From Bryobacteraceae bacterium (GTDB lineage Bacteria > Acidobacteriota > Terriglobia > Bryobacterales > Bryobacteraceae), in assembly GCA_025055455.1 (NCBI GenBank), contig JANWXD010000029.1, positions 1 to 47,810 of the forward strand: a stretch of 47,810 nt of DNA, read 5' to 3'. The notes beneath the pieces were generated by a model that saw only the letters and a list, made by a program, of their open reading frames with translations, made no database searches and was not told the origin of the DNA. Below, piece by piece: positions 1 to 6,034 of the stretch (position 1 is its first letter; every line of letters begins with the position of its first letter). A program made the position numbers and the translations under genes.

Positions 1-158
1 GCGACCTTGGCCGCCGCGCAGGCCTGATTGGCACCTTTGCCTCCGGGAACCATCTGGAACTGGCGGCCGAGCACCGTCTCGCCCGGGGCGGGCAACCGGT
101 CCACGCGCACGACGAAATCCATGTTCAAGCTGCCGACGACCACGAGGCGGATGCTCAT
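1..158 (-). CDS. rbsK: Ribokinase, N-terminal part (runs off the window)
   Basis: The first 52 residues are visible. They begin [15 protein letters not shown] and continue with [11 protein letters not shown] and PGGKGANQA, the N-terminal substrate-binding segment of PfkB-family ribokinases (D-ribose plus ATP to ribose 5-phosphate, cytoplasmic). The start codon overlaps the stop of the DUF507 gene in an ATGA motif at 155-158, so translation is probably coupled to it. The catalytic C-terminal half lies outside the window, so another PfkB sugar kinase is possible, although the NMD and GGKGAN motifs fit ribokinase best. Confidence 0.85.
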   Translation of the reverse strand, partial: MSIRLVVVGSLNMDFVVRVDRLPAPGETVLGRQFQMVPGGKGANQACAAAKV

Positions 159-742
159 CGAGTGAGGTCAATGCCCAGCTTCTTGAGTTCTTCGGCGTAG
201 TAGCGGCGGTGCAACAACTCCCACTCCTCGCTACCTTCGGTGATCTCGCGTTTCTGGGAGCGGATTTTCTGCCGCGCCGCGCGGTCCACGCGTTCCTCCA
301 GCTGGAGCAGCTCGGTCATGAGCCGCACGATCTCCAGCCGAACGTCATTCGGCTCCCGCTTCATACGCACTTCGCGCGACCGGCGCATGGCGGCGATCAG
401 CTTGTGGGAGATCTCGTTGACCTTGTCCCGCGACAGCTTCATCCGGTCGCCCGTGTCGCGGCCCGAAGCCCGCACGACTTTGCGCTGGGCAATGAGCGTG
501 TTCTTGATGCGCCGGAACATCTCCTGGTAACTCACCCCCTCCCGGCGCATGTAATCGCTGTATTGGCTCAGGATCTCGCGGACCTCTTCGTTGAGACGGT
601 CCTCGACCTGGAGTTCTTCCACGATCAGGTTGGAAATCATCTCGGCGACGGCGTCGGCGTTGCTGGTTTCAATGACTTGGGGGCTCAGTTTGGAGACCAA
701 CTGGCGGGAGAGATAGGCGATCAATTCCTTGGGAAGCAACAT
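155..742 (-). CDS. DUF507 family protein, two tandem DUF507 units
   Basis: A 195-residue, highly charged helical protein. Residues 101-195, starting [15 protein letters not shown] and ending [11 protein letters not shown], match the usual ~90-residue DUF507 protein. Residues 1-95 ([37 protein letters not shown]) have the same helical layout and length, so the gene looks like two DUF507 units fused head to tail. The function of DUF507 is unknown. The gene has its own well-formed promoter (781-809) and overlaps the ribokinase gene by 4 nt. DUF507 genes often come as adjacent pairs, so fusion of such a pair is the simplest origin; this is inference. Confidence 0.85.
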   Translation of the reverse strand: MLLPKELIAYLSRQLVSKLSPQVIETSNADAVAEMISNLIVEELQVEDRLNEEVREILSQYSDYMRREGVSYQEMFRRIKNTLIAQRKVVRASGRDTGDRMKLSRDKVNEISHKLIAAMRRSREVRMKREPNDVRLEIVRLMTELLQLEERVDRAARQKIRSQKREITEGSEEWELLHRRYYAEELKKLGIDLTR

Positions 743-780
743 CCCTGATTGAGTCCGCTCCCGATCGGCATCTGAACTTC

Positions 781-809
781 AGTCTACTGAGCGCCTTGCG
801 AGCTGTCAA
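781..809 (-). promoter_or_regulatory. Sigma-70 type promoter for the DUF507-rbsK unit
   Basis: On the minus strand a perfect TTGACA (809-804) is followed after exactly 17 nt by TAGACT (786-781). Transcription would start near 774 and leave a leader of about 32 nt before the DUF507 start at 742. This is the best-formed -35/-10 pair noticed in the window. Confidence 0.6.
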
Positions 810-814
810 ACCTT

Positions 815-836
815 CCCGCGCGGCGTCCGGCGCGGG
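815..836 (-). terminator. GC-rich hairpin after the IMPase gene, possible terminator
   Basis: The arms CCCGCGC (815-821) and GCGCGGG (830-836) form a perfect 7-bp stem with an 8-nt loop. It lies about 80 nt past the stop of the IMPase gene and just before the DUF507 promoter. The following minus-strand sequence AAGGTTTG has only three T in a row, so it is a weak intrinsic terminator at best. Confidence 0.35.
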
Positions 837-914
837 TTGCGGCAGGCCGGAGGGCAGCGACAGTCCCGCCCGCGGCAGTTCGGTCCAGAGAAACGAGGAC
901 GGCGATCGAGCTGG

Positions 915-1721
915 TTAGAGCGCAGGCAGGGGCACGCGGTAGCGACCGGCGAAGACGTCCTCGAACAACGCCAGGAGCTCGTCGTGGATCCGGCCGTTGT
1001 CCGCCACGATGTGGGGTCCCGTGAGTAGCGCCGGACCACCCCGCATGTCCGAGACGCGTCCGCCGGCTTCAGTGACTAGCAACAGACCGGCAGCCATGTC
1101 CCAGGGATTGAGACCGAACTCCCAGTAGCCGTCCAGACGGCCGCAGGCCACATAGGCCAGATCGAGGGCAGCCGATCCGGCGCGGCGCACGCCGTGGCTG
1201 GCCATTGCCGCCTGGTGGAAGAAGTGGACGTTGATGTTGCGGTGGCGCTTCCAGCTGGGAAAGCCGGTGGCCAAGAGGCTGACCTCGAGTCGGTCGGTGG
1301 AGGAAACGTGAATCCGGCGGTTGTTCAGATAGGCGCCGCCGCCGAGCTCGGCGCTGAACATCTCGTCGCGCAGCGGGTCATAAACGACGCCGGCGACGAG
1401 CCGCCCGGCGTGTTCCAGCGCGAGCGTCACGTTGAACATGGGGAAGCCGTGGGCGAAGTTGGTGGTGCCGTCCAGCGGATCCACGTACCAGCGGTACTCC
1501 GAGTCGCCGCCCTGCCCGGTACCCTCTTCGGCGACGATGGCGTGACCGGGGAAATACGAGCGGAGGCGGTCCACTACGAGCCGCTCGGAGGCCCGATCCG
1601 CCTCGGTGATCAGATCCGCTTCCCCTTTGAGCTCGTACCCCACGCGGCGTTCGAAGTACCTCAACAACAGCGACCCGGCTTCGCGGGCAATCTCCTTGCT
1701 CGCCTCGACGAAGGAACGCAT
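915..1721 (-). CDS. suhB: Inositol monophosphatase family protein
   Basis: A 268-residue cytoplasmic protein with the metal-dependent sugar phosphatase signatures in order: EEGTG (acidic metal ligand) near residue 65, WYVDPLDGTTNF near 78-89, and NPWDMAAGLLLVTEAGG near 205-221. These are the IMPase family metal and phosphate sites, so the core reaction is probably hydrolysis of inositol 1-phosphate or a related sugar phosphate; SuhB members can also affect RNA or antitermination, which cannot be judged here. It starts 14 nt after the Hfq stop and is probably the last gene of the moaDE-VWA-hfq unit. No clear ribosome binding site is present, which fits coupling. Confidence 0.85.
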   Translation of the reverse strand: MRSFVEASKEIAREAGSLLLRYFERRVGYELKGEADLITEADRASERLVVDRLRSYFPGHAIVAEEGTGQGGDSEYRWYVDPLDGTTNFAHGFPMFNVTLALEHAGRLVAGVVYDPLRDEMFSAELGGGAYLNNRRIHVSSTDRLEVSLLATGFPSWKRHRNINVHFFHQAAMASHGVRRAGSAALDLAYVACGRLDGYWEFGLNPWDMAAGLLLVTEAGGRVSDMRGGPALLTGPHIVADNGRIHDELLALFEDVFAGRYRVPLPAL

Positions 1722-1735
1722 TGGAAGGGGGAGGG

Positions 1736-2032
1736 TCAGGACTCTTCGTGCAAGTACTTGATGTCGTGTTTGTAAATGAACAGATTGGGCCCGTCCTGCC
1801 GCGTCAGGCGGATAAAGCTGGAATCGTAAAACTCGATGACGCCCGTGACTTCCTCGTTGTTCTGCAATCGAACGCGGACTGGGATCTCGTTGTCAATCAA
1901 GTACCGCAGATACTTCGGCTCCTCGAAGGTTTGCTCGGGCGGTTTGCTTTTGCGTTTCTTCTTGTTGCCGTTTTTTCCCATAAGGCGACCGCCGTCAGCG
2001 CCGCCTTCTTGGCGCGGGTTCGGATTCTTCAT
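1736..2032 (-). CDS. hfq: RNA chaperone Hfq (Sm-like), basic N-terminal extension
   Basis: The last ~65 residues form an Sm fold: NEIPVRVRLQNNEEVTGVI (Sm1), DSSFIRL, then FIYKHDIKYL, whose YKH motif is the Sm2 signature of Hfq. Hfq hexamers bind sRNAs and A-rich mRNA. Residues 1-40 are unusual for Hfq, being Lys/Arg/Gly rich with a KNGNKKKRKSK stretch. Two starts are possible. The ATG at 2032 has GGAG 8 nt upstream but overlaps the VWA gene by 38 nt; the ATG at 1981 (MGKNGNKKKRK) avoids the overlap but has no ribosome binding site. The upstream start is preferred on the Shine-Dalgarno sequence. Confidence 0.75.
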   Translation of the reverse strand: MKNPNPRQEGGADGGRLMGKNGNKKKRKSKPPEQTFEEPKYLRYLIDNEIPVRVRLQNNEEVTGVIEFYDSSFIRLTRQDGPNLFIYKHDIKYLHEES

Positions 2033-2903
2033 AATAGCCGCTCCGGGCCAGCACCCGCAAATTAGGCTGGGACACCTTCACTTCCAGACGGTGGAAGCGA
2101 TCCCGGGATGGGGGCACGTTCTTGGGATAATACGCCAGCAGATATTGGGTTCGGAGGTCCCGGAGGATCTCGGCGAAGGCTCGATCGAGCGCCGAACCGA
2201 TCTCGGGCCGAAACACTCGGCCTCCGGTGCCCGCGGCCAGAGTCTCCAGGGCGTTTTCGCCGGCGAGGTGGCGGCCGGCGTCGGAGCTGATGGGCACCAC
2301 CAGGATGGCATAGATGACGGCATCGGCCCGGTGCGCCGCTTCCAGGGCTTGGTGAAAACTCTTGGCGCTGGTCGTGTCGGCTCCGTCCGTGACCAGGATC
2401 ATCACGCGGCGCCCTTCGCGGGTCTCTAGGTCCTGCGCCGCCAAATAAATGGCGTCGTAAAGCGACGTGCCGCCCTCGGGCCGGAGCTGTTTGAGTCCGG
2501 CGCGGAGCCGTGCGCGGTTGCGCGTGAAGCTCGCAACCAGCGTCACGTCGTAGCTGAAGCTGTAAAGGGCGATGGCGTCCTCGGGATGGCCCTCGGAGAA
2601 AAGCGCCTCGAGGAACCGGTCGACGGAGTCCAGCTCGTAGCGCAGCTCCTTGGCGGTGGAGAGGCTAGTGTCCACGAGCAAGGCAATCGACAGAGGCAGC
2701 TCCGTGTGCCGTTCGAACACGGCCAGCTCCTGCGGCACGCCGTTGTCGTAGACCGTGAAGTCTTCCTTGTTCAGCGAGCCCACCAGTCCGCCGGCGGGAT
2801 CCTTCACGGTTGCCAGAATCCGCACCAGGCGGACGTCGACGCGGAAGACCGGTTGCTGGGCCGCCGCCGCGACCAGTAACGCTGCCAGGAGCGCCGAGGG
2901 CAT
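1995..2903 (-). CDS. Secreted VWFA-related domain protein, acidobacterial type
   Basis: A 302-residue exported protein. The signal peptide (MPSALLAALLVAAAAQQ) is followed by a short N-terminal domain containing VRILATVKDPAG and LNKEDFTVYDNG, then a von Willebrand A domain with the MIDAS residues DTSLS, the TSLYDAI segment and LVTDGADT, and the terminal RSGYYEE common in this family. Such VWFA-related proteins are abundant in Acidobacteriota; their ligands are unknown. The ATG at 2903 is chosen because GGAG lies 8 nt upstream and it starts one base after the MoaD-MoaE stop. A GTG at 2912 would add three residues. Confidence 0.85.
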   Translation of the reverse strand: MPSALLAALLVAAAAQQPVFRVDVRLVRILATVKDPAGGLVGSLNKEDFTVYDNGVPQELAVFERHTELPLSIALLVDTSLSTAKELRYELDSVDRFLEALFSEGHPEDAIALYSFSYDVTLVASFTRNRARLRAGLKQLRPEGGTSLYDAIYLAAQDLETREGRRVMILVTDGADTTSAKSFHQALEAAHRADAVIYAILVVPISSDAGRHLAGENALETLAAGTGGRVFRPEIGSALDRAFAEILRDLRTQYLLAYYPKNVPPSRDRFHRLEVKVSQPNLRVLARSGYYEESEPAPRRRR

Positions 2904-2904
2904 C

Positions 2905-3633
2905 TTATCCACTCCGCAAGGACGGATCCCACTGGCCCTCTACCCAGACTTCACCGTCGGCGAAGTGTTCTTTTTTCCAGATGGGCACCTGGAGCTTCAA
3001 CCGGTTGATGGCTTCGAGGGCCGCAGCGAAGGCGGCCTCGCGGTGCGGCGCGGTGACGACGATGGCCACGCTGGTCTCGCCGACCTCGAGGCGGCCCAGC
3101 CGGTGCACCATGGCGATCCGGCCGATCGGACGCTCGGCGGCGAGGGCGCGGCCGATGCGCGCCATGATTTCGATGGCCATCGGCTCGTAGCAGTCGTAAT
3201 CCAGCATGCGGGTCGGGCGGCCCCGAGTGTTGTTGCGAACCACGCCGCGGAACTCGACCACGGCTCCGTCCTCGTCTCGTTGCAGCCGGCGGACGATCTC
3301 CTGGGTCTCGATCGGGCGGCGCGTGAGCGCAAAAAAGTGCCCGGCAGGGTCTTCGATGAGGTGGGTGTACGGGCCGGCGCCCCCGCTGACCGGAGGGAGC
3401 AAGGCAATCTCGTCGCCGTCGCGAATCTCTTCGGAGCGGGCGGCGAACTGGCGGTTGCGGGCCGGTACGATGCTGGAGGACATCTCGTTGATACGCGGAA
3501 ACTTCTGCGCGTAGGCCTCCAGCACGTCGCCGACGCGGGCCGGCTCGGCGAGCTCGAGTTCGTCTTGCGCCGCGCCCACGACCTCCTTCAGCACGCCGAA
3601 AAACAAGACCTTGACTCGCACGGCCCTTTTCAT
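2905..3633 (-). CDS. moaDE: Molybdopterin synthase, MoaD-MoaE fusion
   Basis: The 242-residue protein joins both subunits of molybdopterin synthase, which inserts two sulfurs into precursor Z (cPMP). Residues 1-85 are MoaD-like (ubiquitin fold), ending LLPPVSGG; residues ~90-242 are MoaE-like with FRGVVRNNTRG, MVHRLG, and the catalytic-type lysine segment KLQVPIWKKEHF. MoaD normally needs a free C-terminal Gly-Gly, which here is internal (residues 84-85), as in mycobacterial MoaX, which is cleaved after the Gly-Gly. The start at 3633 (MKRAVRVKVLFFG) fits the MoaD N terminus. An ATG at 3690 would add 19 poorly conserved residues and overlap the divergent gene. Confidence 0.85.
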   Translation of the reverse strand: MKRAVRVKVLFFGVLKEVVGAAQDELELAEPARVGDVLEAYAQKFPRINEMSSSIVPARNRQFAARSEEIRDGDEIALLPPVSGGAGPYTHLIEDPAGHFFALTRRPIETQEIVRRLQRDEDGAVVEFRGVVRNNTRGRPTRMLDYDCYEPMAIEIMARIGRALAAERPIGRIAMVHRLGRLEVGETSVAIVVTAPHREAAFAAALEAINRLKLQVPIWKKEHFADGEVWVEGQWDPSLRSG

Positions 3634-3663
3634 CGTAGCATCCGGGCGCTGCCGCGCCTGCAC

Positions 3664-3671
3664 GTTATAAT
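3664..3671. promoter_or_regulatory. Symmetric -10 element shared by divergent genes
   Basis: GTTATAAT reads TATAAT on the plus strand (3666-3671) and TATAAC on the minus strand (3669-3664). It sits between the thioesterase start (3683, plus) and the MoaD-MoaE start (3633, minus). No clear -35 hexamer is seen for either direction. Plus-strand transcription would leave a leader of only a few nucleotides. Confidence 0.4.
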
Positions 3672-3682
3672 CCGTTGAATTG

Positions 3683-4087
3683 ATGCGCACGACGGAAACC
3701 CGGTTTCGTGTCCGCTACGCGGAGACCGACCAAATGGGCGTGGCGTACTACGCCAACTACCTTGTCTGGATGGAGCTGGGACGGGTGGAATATTGCCGGG
3801 CGGCGGGTCTGCGCTACCGGGACCTCGAAGAGCATGACGGCATTCTGCTCACGGTCGTGGAGGCGCGGTGCCGCTACCATGCATCGGCCCGCTACGACGA
3901 CGAAATCGTGGTCAAGGCTTGGATCGGGGAGGCTTCCCCGCGCATGGTCCGTTTCGACTACGAGATCCGCCGGGCGGAGGACGGACGGCGGCTGGCCACG
4001 GGTTACACCAAACATGTTTTCTGCAGCCGCGATCTGAAGCCCACGCGACTGCCTGCCAAATACCACGCGCTGTTCTCGGTTCGCTGA
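3683..4087 (+). CDS. ybgC: Acyl-CoA thioesterase, YbgC/4-hydroxybenzoyl-CoA thioesterase family
   Basis: A 134-residue single hot-dog domain. RYAETDQMGVAYYANYLVWM (near residues 11-30) contains the catalytic Asp and helix of YbgC-type thioesterases, followed by VVEARCRYHASARYDDEIVV and the closing strands. It hydrolyses acyl-CoA thioesters in the cytoplasm; in proteobacteria YbgC is linked to the Tol-Pal envelope system, but no tol genes are seen here. The ATG at 3683 directly follows an in-frame TTG at 3680. No ribosome binding site is present and a -10-like TATAAT ends 11 nt upstream, so the mRNA may be close to leaderless. Confidence 0.85.
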   Translation: MRTTETRFRVRYAETDQMGVAYYANYLVWMELGRVEYCRAAGLRYRDLEEHDGILLTVVEARCRYHASARYDDEIVVKAWIGEASPRMVRFDYEIRRAEDGRRLATGYTKHVFCSRDLKPTRLPAKYHALFSVR

Positions 4088-4123
4088 CCGCTCATTGTCG
4101 GTCGCGGTTCGCCCTGCCGGAGC

Positions 4124-5380
4124 TCATTGGATGGCCGGAACTACGTAGGGACTGCGGTAGGCTCGTGTCAGCAACCGGTCGGCCTCGGGGTCGTCGATGA
4201 AGCGGCCCCGAGCGGGGTCGAAGCGCAGCTCGCGGCCCAGGCGGTACGCAATGTTGCCGAGATGACACAACGCGGCCGAAAGGTAGGTTTCCCGGATCTC
4301 GGCGTTCAACACCGAAGGATCGCGTCGGCGCACGGCTTCGATGAAGTTCGCGTAATGGCTCGCGTCGGGCCAAGGCGCGAGGGGGGACTCGGGTTTCTGG
4401 TTGCGCCCGAGTGTGATCTCGAACCGGCCGTCCTCGAAGATGTGCAAGTGTCCTTTGGTCCCGAAGAAATCCCATGACATCGGCTCAGGCGTGTATAGGC
4501 CGCGGATTTCGCCGAGGATGGCAGTTCCATCGTCGTACTGCCAGAGCACGGTTTGCGTGTTGGGTGTCTGGCCCTGGTCCTCGTAGCCGAAGCGGCCGCC
4601 CCAGGAATGGATTTTGACCGGCAGCTCTTTTTTCATGCCCCAGCGGGAAATGTCCACGAGGTGGATGCCGTTGTTACCGAGTTCCCCGTTGCCAAAATCC
4701 CAGAACCAGTGCCAGTTGTAGTGTACCAGGTTGCCGTGGTAGGGCTGCTCGGGCGCTGGACCGAGCCACAGGTCCCAGTTGAGCCAAGCGGGAGGCGGCT
4801 CTGAAGGTTTGAAGCCGATGGAATCCCGCCGGCCGGGGAAAAACCATTTCGCCAGGTAGATCTCGCCGATCGTGCCCTCGTGGAGCAACTGGACCGCTTG
4901 CCGGAAACGCCCCATCGACCGCCGCTGGGTGCCGCCCTGAACGATGCGGCCATACTTGCGAGCTGCCGTGACGAGTTGTTCGCCTTCGAACACATTGTGC
5001 GAAGCCGGCTTTTCGAGGTACACGTCTTTGCCGGCTTGCATGGCCCAGATGGCCGCCAAGGCGTGCCAGTGGTTGGTGGTGGCGATGATGACAGCTCGGA
5101 TGGATGGATCTTCGAAGACGCGCCGCATGTCGGATTCGACGCGCACCCGCTTGCCGGTGTTTTCGAGCACCCACTGGGCGGCTTTTTGGGCGCGGTTGCC
5201 GTCCGGGTCGACCACGGCGCCGATCTCGACGTTGGGAATCCGCGCGAAGATCCGCATGAGCTCGTGGCCGCGCCCGCCCAAGCCGATGACCGCCAGGCGC
5301 ACGAGTTCTTCGGCGGCGTCGGCCAGGGCAGCCCCGGTCAAGGCAGAGGAGGAAAGGGTCAGGAATCGTCGTCGGTTCAT
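4124..5380 (-). CDS. Gfo/Idh/MocA family oxidoreductase, twin-arginine exported
   Basis: A 418-residue protein. The leader MNRRRFLTLSSSALTGAALADA is a twin-arginine signal. A Rossmann NAD(P)-binding fold follows (LAVIGLGGRGHELM), then IIATTNHWHAL and the family EKPASHNV motif, and a C-terminal dehydrogenase domain with WNWHWFWDFGNGELGNNG-like aromatic segments seen in secreted planctomycete/acidobacterial members. The substrate is probably a sugar or cyclitol, unknown here. The reading frame stays open far upstream to 5908, but homology begins at the RR leader at 5380. TACAAT on the minus strand ends 8 nt before that ATG and no ribosome binding site is visible. Confidence 0.88.
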   Translation of the reverse strand: MNRRRFLTLSSSALTGAALADAAEELVRLAVIGLGGRGHELMRIFARIPNVEIGAVVDPDGNRAQKAAQWVLENTGKRVRVESDMRRVFEDPSIRAVIIATTNHWHALAAIWAMQAGKDVYLEKPASHNVFEGEQLVTAARKYGRIVQGGTQRRSMGRFRQAVQLLHEGTIGEIYLAKWFFPGRRDSIGFKPSEPPPAWLNWDLWLGPAPEQPYHGNLVHYNWHWFWDFGNGELGNNGIHLVDISRWGMKKELPVKIHSWGGRFGYEDQGQTPNTQTVLWQYDDGTAILGEIRGLYTPEPMSWDFFGTKGHLHIFEDGRFEITLGRNQKPESPLAPWPDASHYANFIEAVRRRDPSVLNAEIRETYLSAALCHLGNIAYRLGRELRFDPARGRFIDDPEADRLLTRAYRSPYVVPAIQ

Positions 5381-5388
5381 CGCGGCGT

Positions 5389-5394
5389 ATTGTA
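5389..5394 (-). promoter_or_regulatory. -10-like hexamer just before the Gfo/Idh/MocA start
   Basis: The minus strand reads TACAAT at 5394-5389, with 8 nt to the ATG at 5380. Transcription would begin 1-3 nt ahead of the start codon, giving a leaderless message. No matching -35 was found. The rest of the 5381-5550 gap shows nothing else clear. Confidence 0.35.
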
Positions 5395-5550
5395 GCAAGC
5401 GGTCTGCTTTCGGCTCGTGTCTCGACTCGCGGAGGCTCGCTCGGCGATGTGCCGCAAACTGGAAATCGTGGCGGCGGCCTCGAGTCGGCACGCGCCCAGG
5501 GCACGGGCTCACGTGGGGTCGAAATCGGCGGTGGTGCGGCGAGGGACCCG

Positions 5551-5943
5551 TCAAGGAGACAGGGAGGGTTGCGGGCGGCGCAGACGGCGCATCACGTGCA
5601 GGGTCAAGGCGAGTCCGAGACCGACCGCCACGACGGGAATCACGTAGAGCCAGCTGCGCAGTGCGCCCTCCGGCTCGCGCAGCACGCGCTTGCCATAGCG
5701 CTGCACATAGACGTCGAGAATTTCGCGGTCGCTTCGCCCTTGTCGAACCCACTGCGCGATCTCGCGCCGCATTTCGGCGGCCACGGGGCTTCGGTGAGTG
5801 GCGACCGACTCGTTCCAGCAGCAAGGCGCCACCAAGGATTCTTGAAGAACACGAATGCGCTGATCCGCTGTGGGGCTGCTCTCGTCGGCGGCCAGAAGGA
5901 CGCTGCACAGCGCCGCCAGGGCCCAGGCCGCGTAACCCGCCAT
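5551..5943 (-). CDS. ccmH: CcmH/CycL/NrfF-like cytochrome c maturation protein
   Basis: A 130-residue protein with an N-terminal signal or anchor (MAGYAAWALAALCSVLLAA), a periplasmic three-helix domain and a C-terminal membrane helix (WLYVIPVVAVGLGLALTL). The order RIRVLQESLVAPCCWNES, EIAQWVRQGRSDREILDVYVQRYG is that of CcmH, which handles apocytochrome thiols during haem attachment. The usual RCxxCxNQ site is replaced by APCCWNES: two adjacent Cys instead of CxxC. No other ccm gene lies nearby, but the large cytochrome c gene is directly upstream on the same strand (92-nt gap), a plausible client. Confidence 0.8.
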   Translation of the reverse strand: MAGYAAWALAALCSVLLAADESSPTADQRIRVLQESLVAPCCWNESVATHRSPVAAEMRREIAQWVRQGRSDREILDVYVQRYGKRVLREPEGALRSWLYVIPVVAVGLGLALTLHVMRRLRRPQPSLSP

Positions 5944-6034
5944 TTTCTTTTCAAACTACCATGACCCGCGGCGAAGTTCGGCGCCGAGGACTCAAGACGG
6001 GCTTCATCGCGGCCTGCGATGGCAAGAGATTCGC

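Noticed and set aside
5381-5908. N-terminal extension of the Gfo/Idh/MocA frame up to 5908
   Set aside because: The extra 176 residues are Arg/Pro/Ala-rich, overlap the CcmH gene in another frame, and precede a clear twin-arginine leader.
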